Of a stretch of 64,000 nucleotides of DNA, positions 1 to 8,600 are shown piece by piece. This DNA comes from an uncultured Bacteroidales bacterium (GTDB lineage Bacteria; Bacteroidota; Bacteroidia; Bacteroidales; F082). The notes under the pieces are model-generated. The model was not told the origin of the DNA. It made no database searches and worked only from the letters and a program-made list of their open reading frames with translations. Location: NCBI GenBank assembly GCA_900318265.1, contig ONKA01000003.1:234378-298377 (forward strand), in the 5' to 3' direction. The translations under genes were made by a program, and so were the position numbers. How positions within the stretch are numbered: the stretch's first letter is position 1; the number at the start of each line of letters is the position of its first letter.

Positions 1-2937
1 GGCCTGGATCTGTTTCATCTGCTTGCCGTACTTCTTGCCCAAGGTCTTGAAGTTGGGCTTCACGTTCTTCACCAGGATGTTGTTGTCGGGCGAGAGGAAC
101 TCGATCTCCTTGATGTTGACCTCGCTCTTGATGAGGTGCGACACCTTCTCGATCTGAGCCTTCATCTCCTCGTTGGCGACGGGGATCATGATCTTCGACA
201 GGGGCTGACGCACGCGGATGTTGGCTTTCTTACGCAGCGAGAGCACCAGCGAAGAGATGAGTTGAGCGGCTTCCATGCGCTCCTCCAAGGCCTTGTCGAT
301 GAAGGTCTTGTCGGCAACGGGGAAGTCGGTCAGGTGGACGGACTCGGCCTTGTTGCGTCCCGTGACGTTGTTGAGGTCGCGGTAGAGCTGTTCGCTGAAG
401 AACGGCGCGATGGGTGAGCTGAGGCGTGCCACAGTCTCGAGGCAGGTGTAGAGGGTCTGGTAGGCCGACAGTTTGTCTTGGTTGTCCTCGCTCTTCCAGA
501 AACGGCGGCGCGAGAGGCGCACGTACCAGTTGCTGAGGTGAGCGTCGACGAACTCGGCGATGGCGCGACCCGCACGGGTGGGCTCATAGCTGCTGTAGGC
601 GTTGTCGACCTCGAGGATGAGGGAGTTGAGCTCCGAGAGGATCCAGCGGTCGATCTCGGGACGGTCTTTGATGTCGATGTCAGTTTGGCTGTAGTCGAAT
701 TTGTCGATGTTGGCGTACAAGGCGAAGAAGGCGTAGGTGTTGTAGAGGGTGCCGAAGAACTTGCGGCGCACCTCGTCGACGCCAGCCTCGTCAAACTTCA
801 GGTTGTCCCAAGGCTGCGAGTTGGTGATCATGTACCAACGCACGGCGTCGGCACCGTATTTCTCGATGGCACCAAACGGGTCGACGGCATTGCCCAGACG
901 TTTCGACATCTTGTTGCCGTTCTTGTCGAGCACCAGGCCGTTGGAGATGACGTTCTTATAGGCCACGCTGTCGAAGCACATCGTGGCGATGGCATGCAGG
1001 GTGAAGAACCAGCCACGGGTCTGGTCGACGCCCTCGGCGATGAAGTCGGCGGGGAACACATCCTTACCCAATTGGCCTTCCTTGCCCATGTAGTGGTATT
1101 GGGCGTAGGGCATGGCGCCGCTGTCGAACCACACGTCGATGAGGTCAGGTTCACGCATCATCTTCTTGCCGCTGGGTGAAACCAGCACAACGCCGTCGAT
1201 ATAAGGACGGTGTAAATCAAACTTCGTATAGTCTTCAGAAGCGTACGGATTCGAAGTCATGAAGCCTGCCTTGATGGATTTCTCGATCTCGTTGCGCAGC
1301 TCTTCGACGCTGCCGATGCAGATCTCTTCCTTGCCGTCCTCGGTGCGCCAGATGGGTAGCGGTGTGCCCCAATAGCGCGAACGCGACAGGTTCCAGTCGA
1401 CGAGGTTCTCCAGCCAGTTGCCGAAACGGCCGCTACCTGTGGCCTCAGGCTTCCAATTGATGGTCTTGTTGAGTTCGATCATGCGGTCTTTGAGGGCCGT
1501 GGTCTTGATGAACCAGCTGTCGAGGGGATAGTAGAGCACGGGTTTGTCGGTGCGCCAGCAGTGCGGGTAGTTGTGCGTATGTTTCTCGCTCTTGAAGAGC
1601 TTGCCTTGTTCCTTGAGGAGCATCACGATGTCGACGTCGAGGCTCTTGTCCTTCTCGGTCTTGGTGGGGTCGTAGGCATTCTTCACGAACTGGCCGGCAT
1701 AGGGGCGGTAGGCCTCCACGTCCATGCAGTTCTTGACAAAGTCGGGGTCGAGGTCTTCGATGCGGAAGAACTTACCCGTGCGGTCCACCATAGGTTGCGG
1801 CTTGCCGTCCTTGTCGATCATCTGCAAGGGCGGGATGCCAGCGGTGGCGGCCACGCGCTTATCGTCGGCGCCGAAGGTGGGCGCGATGTGGACGATACCG
1901 GTACCGTCCTCCGTGGTGACATAGTCGCCAGGGATGATGCGGAAGGCGCCTTCGCCCGGGTTGACCCAAGGAATCAGCTGTTCGTATTCGATGCCGACGA
2001 GGTCCTTACCCTTGAATTCCTTCACGACCTCGGGGGCTTCCTTGAACATCGTCTCCACCAAGGCTTTGGCCATCAGGATTTGGCAAGGCTCTTCGGTGTA
2101 GGGATGCACGGTTTTCAGCAGCACGTAGTCGATATTCGGACCGACGCAGAGAGCGGTATTGCTCGGCAAGGTCCATGGCGTTGTCGTCCACGCGATAGCA
2201 TAGGTTGTGAGTCCGTCACGCTTTGCGTCATTGACTCCGTCGAATGCAGAGCATTTGCGAGGAACGAAGCAATCCAGAGATGAATCCTTCAACTTGAACA
2301 ACGCCACGCAAGTAAGGTCTTTCACATCACGGTAGCAGCCAGGCATATTCAGTTCGTGCGAGCTGAGGCCGGTGCCGGCAGCGGGCGAATAGGGTTGGAT
2401 GGTATAGCCTTTATAGAGCAGGCCTTTGTTATAGAGGTCTTTCAGCAGGAACCACAAGGTCTCGATGTAGTCGTTGGTGAAGGTGATATAGGGATCATTG
2501 AGGTTGACCCAGTAACCCATCTTACGGGTGAGGTCGTCCCACATGTCCTTATATTTCATCACCTCCTCGCGGCAGGCGCGGTTGTAGTCGTCGACGCTGA
2601 TCTTCTTGCCGATGTCTTCCTTGGTGATGCCGAGTTTCTTCTCCACGCCGAGTTCGACGGGCAGGCCATGGGTGTCCCAGCCGGCCTTGCGTACCACGTG
2701 TTTGCCTTTCAGGGTCTGGTAGCGGCACACCACGTCCTTGATCGAGCGGGCCATCACATGGTGGATACCCGGGGTGCCGTTGGCGCTAGGCGGACCTTCG
2801 AAGAACACGAAGGCATTGTCTTTGTCGCGGTTGTCAAGGCTTTTTTGGAAGGTGTCGTTCTCTTCCCAATAACGGCGGATTTCATTGGCTGTTTCGGTGA
2901 GATTCAGCTGTTTATATTCCTTGTAGTTGTTTTTCAT
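1..2937 (-). CDS. ileS: Isoleucyl-tRNA synthetase, C-terminus cut by window edge
   Basis: Class I aminoacyl-tRNA synthetase that charges tRNA-Ile in the cytoplasm. The 979 codons present read openly from the ATG at 2937 to the window edge; about 150 residues of the family's usual 1130-1150 are missing. Visible are the HIGH-type motif (PSANGTPGIHH, near residue 50), the editing-domain stretch with AWTTTPWTLPSNTA, the WG-rich DWNLSRSRYWGTPLP segment, and the KMSKS-type motif NKMSKRLGN. The start is fixed by MKNNYKEYKQLNLTETANEI, typical of Bacteroidales IleS. A Bacteroidota promoter box lies 25 bases upstream. Oddity: the stretch just before AWTTTPW holds a roughly 25-residue in-frame insertion read from a dispersed repeat (separate entry). 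Confidence 0.96.
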   Translation of the reverse strand, partial: MKNNYKEYKQLNLTETANEIRRYWEENDTFQKSLDNRDKDNAFVFFEGPPSANGTPGIHHVMARSIKDVVCRYQTLKGKHVVRKAGWDTHGLPVELGVEKKLGITKEDIGKKISVDDYNRACREEVMKYKDMWDDLTRKMGYWVNLNDPYITFTNDYIETLWFLLKDLYNKGLLYKGYTIQPYSPAAGTGLSSHELNMPGCYRDVKDLTCVALFKLKDSSLDCFVPRKCSAFDGVNDAKRDGLTTYAIAWTTTPWTLPSNTALCVGPNIDYVLLKTVHPYTEEPCQILMAKALVETMFKEAPEVVKEFKGKDLVGIEYEQLIPWVNPGEGAFRIIPGDYVTTEDGTGIVHIAPTFGADDKRVAATAGIPPLQMIDKDGKPQPMVDRTGKFFRIEDLDPDFVKNCMDVEAYRPYAGQFVKNAYDPTKTEKDKSLDVDIVMLLKEQGKLFKSEKHTHNYPHCWRTDKPVLYYPLDSWFIKTTALKDRMIELNKTINWKPEATGSGRFGNWLENLVDWNLSRSRYWGTPLPIWRTEDGKEEICIGSVEELRNEIEKSIKAGFMTSNPYASEDYTKFDLHRPYIDGVVLVSPSGKKMMREPDLIDVWFDSGAMPYAQYHYMGKEGQLGKDVFPADFIAEGVDQTRGWFFTLHAIATMCFDSVAYKNVISNGLVLDKNGNKMSKRLGNAVDPFGAIEKYGADAVRWYMITNSQPWDNLKFDEAGVDEVRRKFFGTLYNTYAFFALYANIDKFDYSQTDIDIKDRPEIDRWILSELNSLILEVDNAYSSYEPTRAGRAIAEFVDAHLSNWYVRLSRRRFWKSEDNQDKLSAYQTLYTCLETVARLSSPIAPFFSEQLYRDLNNVTGRNKAESVHLTDFPVADKTFIDKALEERMEAAQLISSLVLSLRKKANIRVRQPLSKIMIPVANEEMKAQIEKVSHLIKSEVNIKEIEFLSPDNNILVKNVKPNFKTLGKKYGKQMKQIQA
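2200..2280 (-). repeat. Dispersed repeat inserted in frame in ileS
   Basis: The + strand contains ATTGACTCCGTCGAATGC followed by GCATTTGCGAGGAACGAAGC. In the ileS frame this reads ...CFVPRKCSAFDGVNDAKRDG..., which sits between KLKDS and the conserved AIAWTTTPW and has no counterpart in the family as I know it. The same core GACTCCGTCGAAT recurs inside vsr (42973) and between genes (13395). The frame is kept without a stop. Boundaries are approximate. Confidence 0.7.
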
Positions 2938-2961
2938 ATACTATGAATCCTAATTTAGCGT

Positions 2962-2970
2962 GCAAAGATA
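2962..2970 (-). promoter_or_regulatory. Promoter -7 box of ileS
   Basis: TATCTTTGC on the minus strand, the Bacteroidota TAnnTTTG box, 25 bases before the ileS ATG. Confidence 0.6.
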
Positions 2971-2988
2971 CGAAATATTTTGTTTCTG

Positions 2989-4092
2989 TTATAGATAATC
3001 TTTGGATAGAATCTCTTTGCAGTGTTCCCGAATGAAATCTATGATTTCCAAGCCGCGTTTTTTTGGGATCCTGATGCTCTCGCCCACGGTAAGCATATCT
3101 TCGACGGTGGGTTTGCCGTTTCCATTGACAGAGGTGGCGTGTTCGCCGTGGTAGCCTTCGGGGACAGGAGTCAGGTCGTAGGCAGGTGCGAGATGCCATT
3201 GGCCTTTGCGACAGATGAAACTGAAGTTCTTGGCATGGTCGTCCTTGTTGTCGGTGAACACGTTGAACGCCATCAGTCGGAACATCGCCTCCACCTGCTT
3301 GGGGTCTTGGGTCAGGAAACCGGTAAGGTGAAGGAGGGTTTTGTAGTCCAGCTTTGGGAAGTCGATGGACTCGTTCAGCAGGGCTCCAGCGGTGGCCACA
3401 TGAAGGCGTTCGCCTTTTTCGATGTCGAATCGTCGTGTGGCAAAATACTTTCCCTCAAACAACTTGAAATCAGGTACTTCGATACCACATTGGCGAGCGA
3501 TTTCGTTATATTGGTATTCCTTCAAGCCCAAGTCCTTCGGATCGTAGGTATGCCTGAATTTCACCAGCCAGTCGCCTTCCTCGTTGTGGTAGAGGCATTT
3601 GGGTCGACAGCCGCCGGAGTTACCGCTATTGTAATAGAGCAGGGCGGCGTCTTTCTCGTTTTTCTCGGAGAGGACTTCGAGTGCCAACTGCTGTAGGTGT
3701 TCGAACGACAACGTTTCACTCGTTTTATCCATTTTCGTTTCGGGTTCGTAGCACAAGGCGCCCATGCCTGAGTTGCCTACGATGCTGAGACGTTGCAGTG
3801 GTGTGAGCTGGGCATCGTCGATGCCTTGTTGGCGGAGCATCCTGTTGAGCATGTAGCGTCCGTAGCCGTCGGGGAGACTGTCCTCAAAGATGCCGAAGTT
3901 GCCCCAGAAGGGGTGTTCAGGCGCAATGAACAGGTCTGATTTTAGAGGCAAGTCCAAGGGAGAGATGGAAAAGCCCGTGGCCAGCCATTCTTTATCGTAG
4001 CGAAAGACGCATCGTTTTCCATCTGGGGTCAAGGTCAGCTCGCCCACCAGTTTGCCGTGGTATTTGACGAAAAGCTTATCGATTGAATTCAT
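2989..4092 (-). CDS. hipA: HipA-type serine/threonine kinase toxin
   Basis: Toxin kinase of a HipBA module; HipA of E. coli phosphorylates glutamyl-tRNA synthetase and induces dormancy. The 367-residue protein has a short N-terminal HipA domain (residues 1-100: GKLVGELTL, FEDSLPDGYGRYML) and the kinase-like C-terminal domain with the catalytic loop NVFTDNKDDHAKNFSF and the metal-binding LAPAYDLTP. I start it at MNSIDKLFVKYHGKLVG because an AGGGAG stretch precedes that ATG and this start overlaps the end of hipB by only 17 bases; upstream codons read non-conserved sequence. It is somewhat shorter than E. coli HipA (440). The target is inferred, not shown. Confidence 0.9.
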   Translation of the reverse strand: MNSIDKLFVKYHGKLVGELTLTPDGKRCVFRYDKEWLATGFSISPLDLPLKSDLFIAPEHPFWGNFGIFEDSLPDGYGRYMLNRMLRQQGIDDAQLTPLQRLSIVGNSGMGALCYEPETKMDKTSETLSFEHLQQLALEVLSEKNEKDAALLYYNSGNSGGCRPKCLYHNEEGDWLVKFRHTYDPKDLGLKEYQYNEIARQCGIEVPDFKLFEGKYFATRRFDIEKGERLHVATAGALLNESIDFPKLDYKTLLHLTGFLTQDPKQVEAMFRLMAFNVFTDNKDDHAKNFSFICRKGQWHLAPAYDLTPVPEGYHGEHATSVNGNGKPTVEDMLTVGESIRIPKKRGLEIIDFIREHCKEILSKDYL

Positions 4093-4402
4093 TTCTCCCT
4101 CGCTTTCTGTTCTTGTTTTTGTTGATAGTGTCCAGCTCCTCCATGGTGGAATAAACGGGCTCGGCAAGCAGAGATTTCAGTGTGTCGGTGTAACCCAAGG
4201 CCTTGGCCAAAGCCAAAAAGCTGACCAAGGAGATGCTGTGTTGTTGCTCGAACTTGGCGATGGTGGGTGCCGGCACGCCGCTCATCATCGAGAGGGCGCT
4301 GCGCGACAGACCTTTCTCCAACCTGCGATGCTTGACGTTCTCTGCCAAACGTGTGGCAAGATCGTCTGCCGAATCCATATTAAAATCGTACAGTAAAGGC
4401 AT
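4076..4402 (-). CDS. hipB: HipB-like antitoxin, XRE helix-turn-helix
   Basis: A 108-residue XRE-family DNA-binding protein that should neutralise HipA and autorepress the operon. The HTH is RLEKGLSRSALSMMSGVPAP with recognition helix PAPTIAKFEQ (residues 26-60). It is the first gene of a two-gene operon and overlaps hipA by 17 bases, the usual antitoxin-toxin order. The basic C-terminal tail (KNKNRKRGRNEF) is not part of the HTH. The ATG at 4402 is preceded at 58 bases by a TATCTTTGC box. Confidence 0.88.
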   Translation of the reverse strand: MPLLYDFNMDSADDLATRLAENVKHRRLEKGLSRSALSMMSGVPAPTIAKFEQQHSISLVSFLALAKALGYTDTLKSLLAEPVYSTMEELDTINKNKNRKRGRNEFNR

Positions 4403-4459
4403 AGTATTGTATCTCTAAAATATGATTATCCTTGATAAGGAATATTTATGTATTCGATG

Positions 4460-4468
4460 GCAAAGATA
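4460..4468 (-). promoter_or_regulatory. Promoter -7 box of hipBA
   Basis: TATCTTTGC on the minus strand, 58 bases before the hipB ATG; the AT-rich leader between them could hold the HipB operator, but I see no clear inverted repeat there. Confidence 0.5.
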
Positions 4469-4507
4469 CGATTTTTTTTGTTTCTGCTATAGAAATAACG
4501 AATGATA

Positions 4508-4558
4508 CCCTTTATAGCCTCATCGCGGGTCGCAGACCCGCGATGAGGCTATAAAGGG
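4508..4558. repeat. Perfect 24-bp-arm inverted repeat
   Basis: CCCTTTATAGCCTCATCGCG continuing to GGGTC, loop GCA, then the exact complement. It lies 5 bases beyond the stop of the polyprenyl synthase gene (minus strand), so its RNA hairpin would form at the 3' end of that transcript, and upstream of hipBA. A related shorter hairpin with ATAGCGGGTC/GACCCGCTAT-like arms lies at 58467. Confidence 0.85.
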
Positions 4559-4562
4559 AGTG

Positions 4563-5429
4563 TTATTCCTCCCGTTCCGCGCAAAACACGGTCAAATCAC
4601 GCAAGGCTTCGGTGATTTCCGAAGGCTCAAAACCCTCCAAAACCTTCATGGTCTTTTCGTAATAAACGGGAAGCAGCGCTTGTGCCTGTTCCACGTTCTC
4701 GCCATCGAGCATGTCGTCGCGCAGCTGGAAGAGGATGCCGAAGTTGATGCCGAAGTCGGCCATTTGCTGTACCTGTTCTTGTGTGGCATCCACCGAGAGG
4801 GCGCCTGCTACGCAGCAGGAGCGCAATAGGGTGGCGGTTTTTCTGGTGATAATGTCGAGATAGTTGAGGTCCCTGAGCTTGTCGAAGGGCCGACCTATAG
4901 AAGATTCAACCTTTTTGTCCCGGCCCTTCGACCCTTCGAGGGGCCTCAGGGGCCGCAGGCTCAGGGACCTGGAAGCATTCTGCATCAATTCCCCCTCGCT
5001 CATGGCGGCGGCAGTGCGGAGCATCTCGTTCAGAAGGGGACTGTCCGATGGGTGGGAGAGGAGCAGGATGGCTTTGGCCAAGAGATAGTCGCCAGCCAGC
5101 ACCGCCGAGTGGTTGCCAAACTGTGCTTTCACTGAGGCCTTGCCTCGGCGTTGGTCGGCATCGTCCACCACGTCGTCGTGGATGAGTGTCGCGCTGTGCA
5201 TCATCTCCACGAAGGTGGCGGCGCGCAGCGTTCGCTCGTTGACCTCACCAAGGAGCTTTGCGCTGAGCAACACCAGAATGGGACGCAGGCGTTTGCCCCG
5301 CGACTCCTGCACATAGCGCATGATGTCGTCCATGGGCTCGGTCTCGGCTTTCATGGTCTGCTCGAAAAAGACCTCAAACCGTGTCAATTCAGCGCGAATG
5401 GGCTCGATGATATGCTCCAATTCTTTCAC
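4563..5429 (-). CDS. Polyprenyl (isoprenyl) diphosphate synthase
   Basis: All-trans prenyl transferase that elongates allylic diphosphates with isopentenyl diphosphate, probably supplying the menaquinone side chain or a longer isoprenoid. Of 288 residues, the first Asp-rich motif is TLIHDDVVDDADQRRGKAS (near 80) and the second is FQLRDDMLDGENV (near 240); RKTATLLRSCCVAGA matches the helix between them. The start is GTG at 5429, chosen because MKELEHIIEPIRAELTRFE aligns with Bacteroidales homologues and no ATG fits. The promoter box is only three bases upstream, suggesting a leaderless mRNA. Oddity: residues about 155-188 (SRSLSLRPLRPLEGSKGRDK onward) are an in-frame repeat insertion between the GEL helix and YLDIITRKTA. 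The chain length of the product cannot be read from the sequence. Confidence 0.9.
   Translation of the reverse strand: MKELEHIIEPIRAELTRFEVFFEQTMKAETEPMDDIMRYVQESRGKRLRPILVLLSAKLLGEVNERTLRAATFVEMMHSATLIHDDVVDDADQRRGKASVKAQFGNHSAVLAGDYLLAKAILLLSHPSDSPLLNEMLRTAAAMSEGELMQNASRSLSLRPLRPLEGSKGRDKKVESSIGRPFDKLRDLNYLDIITRKTATLLRSCCVAGALSVDATQEQVQQMADFGINFGILFQLRDDMLDGENVEQAQALLPVYYEKTMKVLEGFEPSEITEALRDLTVFCAEREE
4868..4970 (-). repeat. Double CCCTTCGAC/GCTCAGGGACC repeat in frame in the prenyl synthase
   Basis: GGTCCCTGAGCTTGTCGAAG begins at 4868 and an inverted, partly duplicated copy (GGCCCTTCGACCCTTCGAGG ... CAGGCTCAGGGACC) ends at 4969. Together they add 34 codons without breaking the frame. The two halves could pair as a long RNA hairpin inside the coding region. 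Confidence 0.8.
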
Positions 5430-5432
5430 GCG

Positions 5433-5441
5433 GCAAAGGTA
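5433..5441 (-). promoter_or_regulatory. Promoter -7 box abutting the prenyl synthase start
   Basis: TACCTTTGC then CGC then the GTG start. With the usual position of this box, transcription would begin at or next to the start codon. Confidence 0.5.
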
Positions 5442-5447
5442 GGAATT

Positions 5448-5585
5448 ATCACAAAACTAACAAAACGCATAAAACTTTATTTGGTTGGTGCGGCCTACCT
5501 AACCGGGTGGCCGCAGGAAAGCAGGCCGGTTGGCTGCTTTCCAACTGCTATCTTGGGTTTTGTCTAGTTTTGTGGGTTTTGTGAT
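5448..5585. repeat. Candidate short inverted-repeat element (MITE-like)
   Basis: The ends TATCACAAAACTAACAAAAC (5448) and GTTTTGTGGGTTTTGTGATA (ending 5585 after a related GTTTTGTCTAG) are imperfect inverted repeats of about 28 bases. Inside are a GCGGCC...GGCCGC hairpin (5490-5514) and GCAGGCCGGTTGGCTGC. About 138 bases in all, non-coding, between two divergent genes. Confidence 0.45.
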
Positions 5586-5605
5586 AAAAATAGCACGATA
5601 TTTGT

Positions 5606-5614
5606 TATTTTTGC
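5606..5614 (+). promoter_or_regulatory. Promoter -7 box of the alpha-2-macroglobulin gene
   Basis: TATTTTTGC, 23 bases before the ATG at 5638. Confidence 0.5.
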
Positions 5615-5637
5615 GTTTTAGTATAAACGCTAGAATC

Positions 5638-8600
5638 ATGAAACACCTCGGAATCATCATCGCAACCATCGCCCTAGTGGCCCTCGGCGTGTTGGCTTTT
5701 GCCATGCCAAGCAAGAACCCCGGCAATCCCGACAATCCCAAAACCCCGAAAAACAATTATGAGAATATGTGGAAAAACGTAAAGGAAAACCTTGAAAAAG
5801 ACCTGCCGGAATCGGCTGAAAAAGAACTGAGTGCCATCGAGGAGAAGGCCTCGAAGGACAAAAACCAGACCCAACTGCTGAAGACCTGGCTCTATCGGCA
5901 AAACATCATGCTGAGAACCGTTGAAGAAGACCCAGAACAGGCCTTCATCCAATACCTTGAGTCCAAAGTCGGCCAGCTCGACGCCGTGCACGATGCCCTC
6001 CTGCACGAGGAGATTGCCCGTGCCTATGCCCAATACCTCGACGAGAACGAGTGGCGCATCAACGAGAACCTGGCCGTCGACGGCGACCTTGGCAAGGTGG
6101 AGATGAAATATTGGGACAAGGAGAGTTTCAAGACGCGCATCAACCAGCATTATGACGAAGCCTTGAAGCCCGTCGAAGCACTGAAAAAAGCCAAGACCGA
6201 GGATTTCATGGTGCTGTACGAAAACAAGAACAACAATGAGGAGTACATCGACTACGAAGCTTCGCTCTTCGAGTTCATGTTCCACCGCGTGGCCAACTAC
6301 TACCAAGAACAAGCCAATGCCGACGATGTGGAAGGCGAGACCGAAGCATGGTGGCTGCCCGCCAAGGACTTCGTGAAGGCCGACTTGGGCGCGACGGACA
6401 ACCCACTTTCGAAATGCCTGAAGATCTACCAAGACCTCATTGCCTACAACCTCAGGGGAAAGAACGAGGATGTGTTGATTTATAACGACTTCAAGCGTTT
6501 CGGCTTCGTCAACTCCATTTTGGACAAGGACGACCAATACCAAGCCGCCATGGAGGACCTGAAGAATCAGCACAAGGACAACCCGCTTTCTGCAGAGATT
6601 ACCTCTTTGGTTGCGAGGAGCTTGATGGACCAATACGACAGCAACAGTGAAGACAGCACGTGTTTCGACAACTACAAGAAAGCCAAGGCGATGTGCGAGG
6701 AAGCCATCGCCAAGTTCCCGAAGTCGAAGGGTGCCAAGAACTGCCAAAAGCTCATCAATCGCATAGAGGAGCCACAAGTCGACATCGCACTGAATTCGGT
6801 GCAACTGCCCAATGAGGCCATTCCCGCTGTCTTGGAATACAAGAACACGACTGCACCTTATTACAGAATCGTGAAAGTGGACGAAAAGGAGTTGAAAAAG
6901 CTGAACGATATGCGAAGGGAAGACCTGCTCGCTGCGTTGAAGAAAAAGACTGCCGTGGCTGAGCAAGAACTCAACTTGGCTGCCGAGACGGATTATCGTC
7001 AGCATAGCACCTTGATAGCTTTGCCCGCTCTTGAGCGTGGCTTCTATTACCTGACCGCCACCACCAAGAAAGGCATTGACCAGGAAGACAAAGTGTTGGT
7101 AATCAACTTCCAAGTGTCGGGTTTGGGCTACATCACAGACAAAAAGGATGAGACGATGACTGTGATGGTGGTGGACCGCAAAACAGGAAAAGCCGTGGAA
7201 GGCGTCACCGTGGAAGCGTTCCGCCGCGAATGGGACTACAAGGCACGAGAGTACAAGACCACCATCCTCGCCACACCGAAAACCGACCGTAACGGCAAGG
7301 TGGAATTTGCCAATATGGGCAACAACCCTTTTAGCATCAACCTGCGCAAGGGCGACGACAACTTGTTGTCAAACAATGGTTATATCCTTTCAAAGCCCTA
7401 TAGGAACAACAATGAAACCTATACTACGAAGCTCTTCACCGATCGCGCCATCTACCGTCCCGGACAGACCGTCTATTTTCAAGGTATCATGACGCGCCGT
7501 CAGGGTGAGAGTGTGAGCCTCGTCCACAATTATAACGAGCGTGTCTCCTTCCTCGATGCCAACTGGCAGGAAATCGGTTCGGCGAAGTTTACCACCGACG
7601 AATACGGTTCGTTCAGCGGTTCCTTCGTCATCCCCACGGACCGACTGAACGGTGTGTTCCACCTCAATGCCGACCGTGGCAGCGCCATCATCCGCGTGGA
7701 GGAATACAAGCGCCCGACCTTTGAGGTGAAATTCGACAGTCCAAAGGAGCAATACAAACTCAACCAGGAGGTGACGGTGCGCGGCGACGTGAAGGCTTAT
7801 GCCGGCTTCGGCTTGGACGATGTGGAATATAGCTACCGCGTCATCCGCAAGACCTCTTTCCCTTGGCGTTGCTGGTGGTGGTGGTACCCGACCGTCGAGG
7901 ACGAGCAGATCACCTACGGCAAGGCCCGCACCGATGAGAGTGGCAAATTCGCCATCACCTTCAACCTGAAGCCCTCGAAGACTATCGCGCCTGAGAAGCA
8001 GCCTATGTTCACCTACGAAATCGAGGTGACCGCCACGAGCAAGCAGGGTGAGACCCACGCCGACACCTACAGCATCCGCGCCGGCTACAACGAAATCGCC
8101 ATCGGCACCGACCTGCCTCGCGAGGTGGAGAAGTCGGACATCGGCAAGTACCAGATCACCGTGAGCAACCTCAGCTGGCAGCCTGCCAAGAGCCGCATCT
8201 CACGCAAGATTTACCGATATGAAGAAGCCGCCAAGATCAACTACTTTGAGGCGATGGGACATTCCGAAAAGCTGGATAGGCAGATGCTGAGCGATGCGGA
8301 ATTGGAGAGGTTGTTCCCTGAATATAGTTTTTATGACAAGCAAGCCGGCCCTTCGACGGGCTCAGGGACCTTGGTCTCTGAAACCGAAATCATGGTAGAC
8401 GACAAAGCCAAGTTCTACGAAGTCAAGGCTTTGGAACCTGGAAAATATGTCGTGGAACTGGTGAGCTTGGATGACCCCTTGGCGAAGACCTCGCGACAGT
8501 TTACCGTCTATGAAAACGACTCAAAGAAGTTGCCTTACACCACAATGGAATGGGCACATCAAGACAAGTCAAGCGCTCATCCTGGCGATGAAATCCAACT

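Noticed and set aside
5674-7113. A long open frame of 479 codons on the minus strand opposite the macroglobulin gene
   Set aside because: It is a shadow: low-complexity, Val/Leu/His-rich translation with no family match, antisense to a clearly coding gene. Many similar antisense frames were left out.
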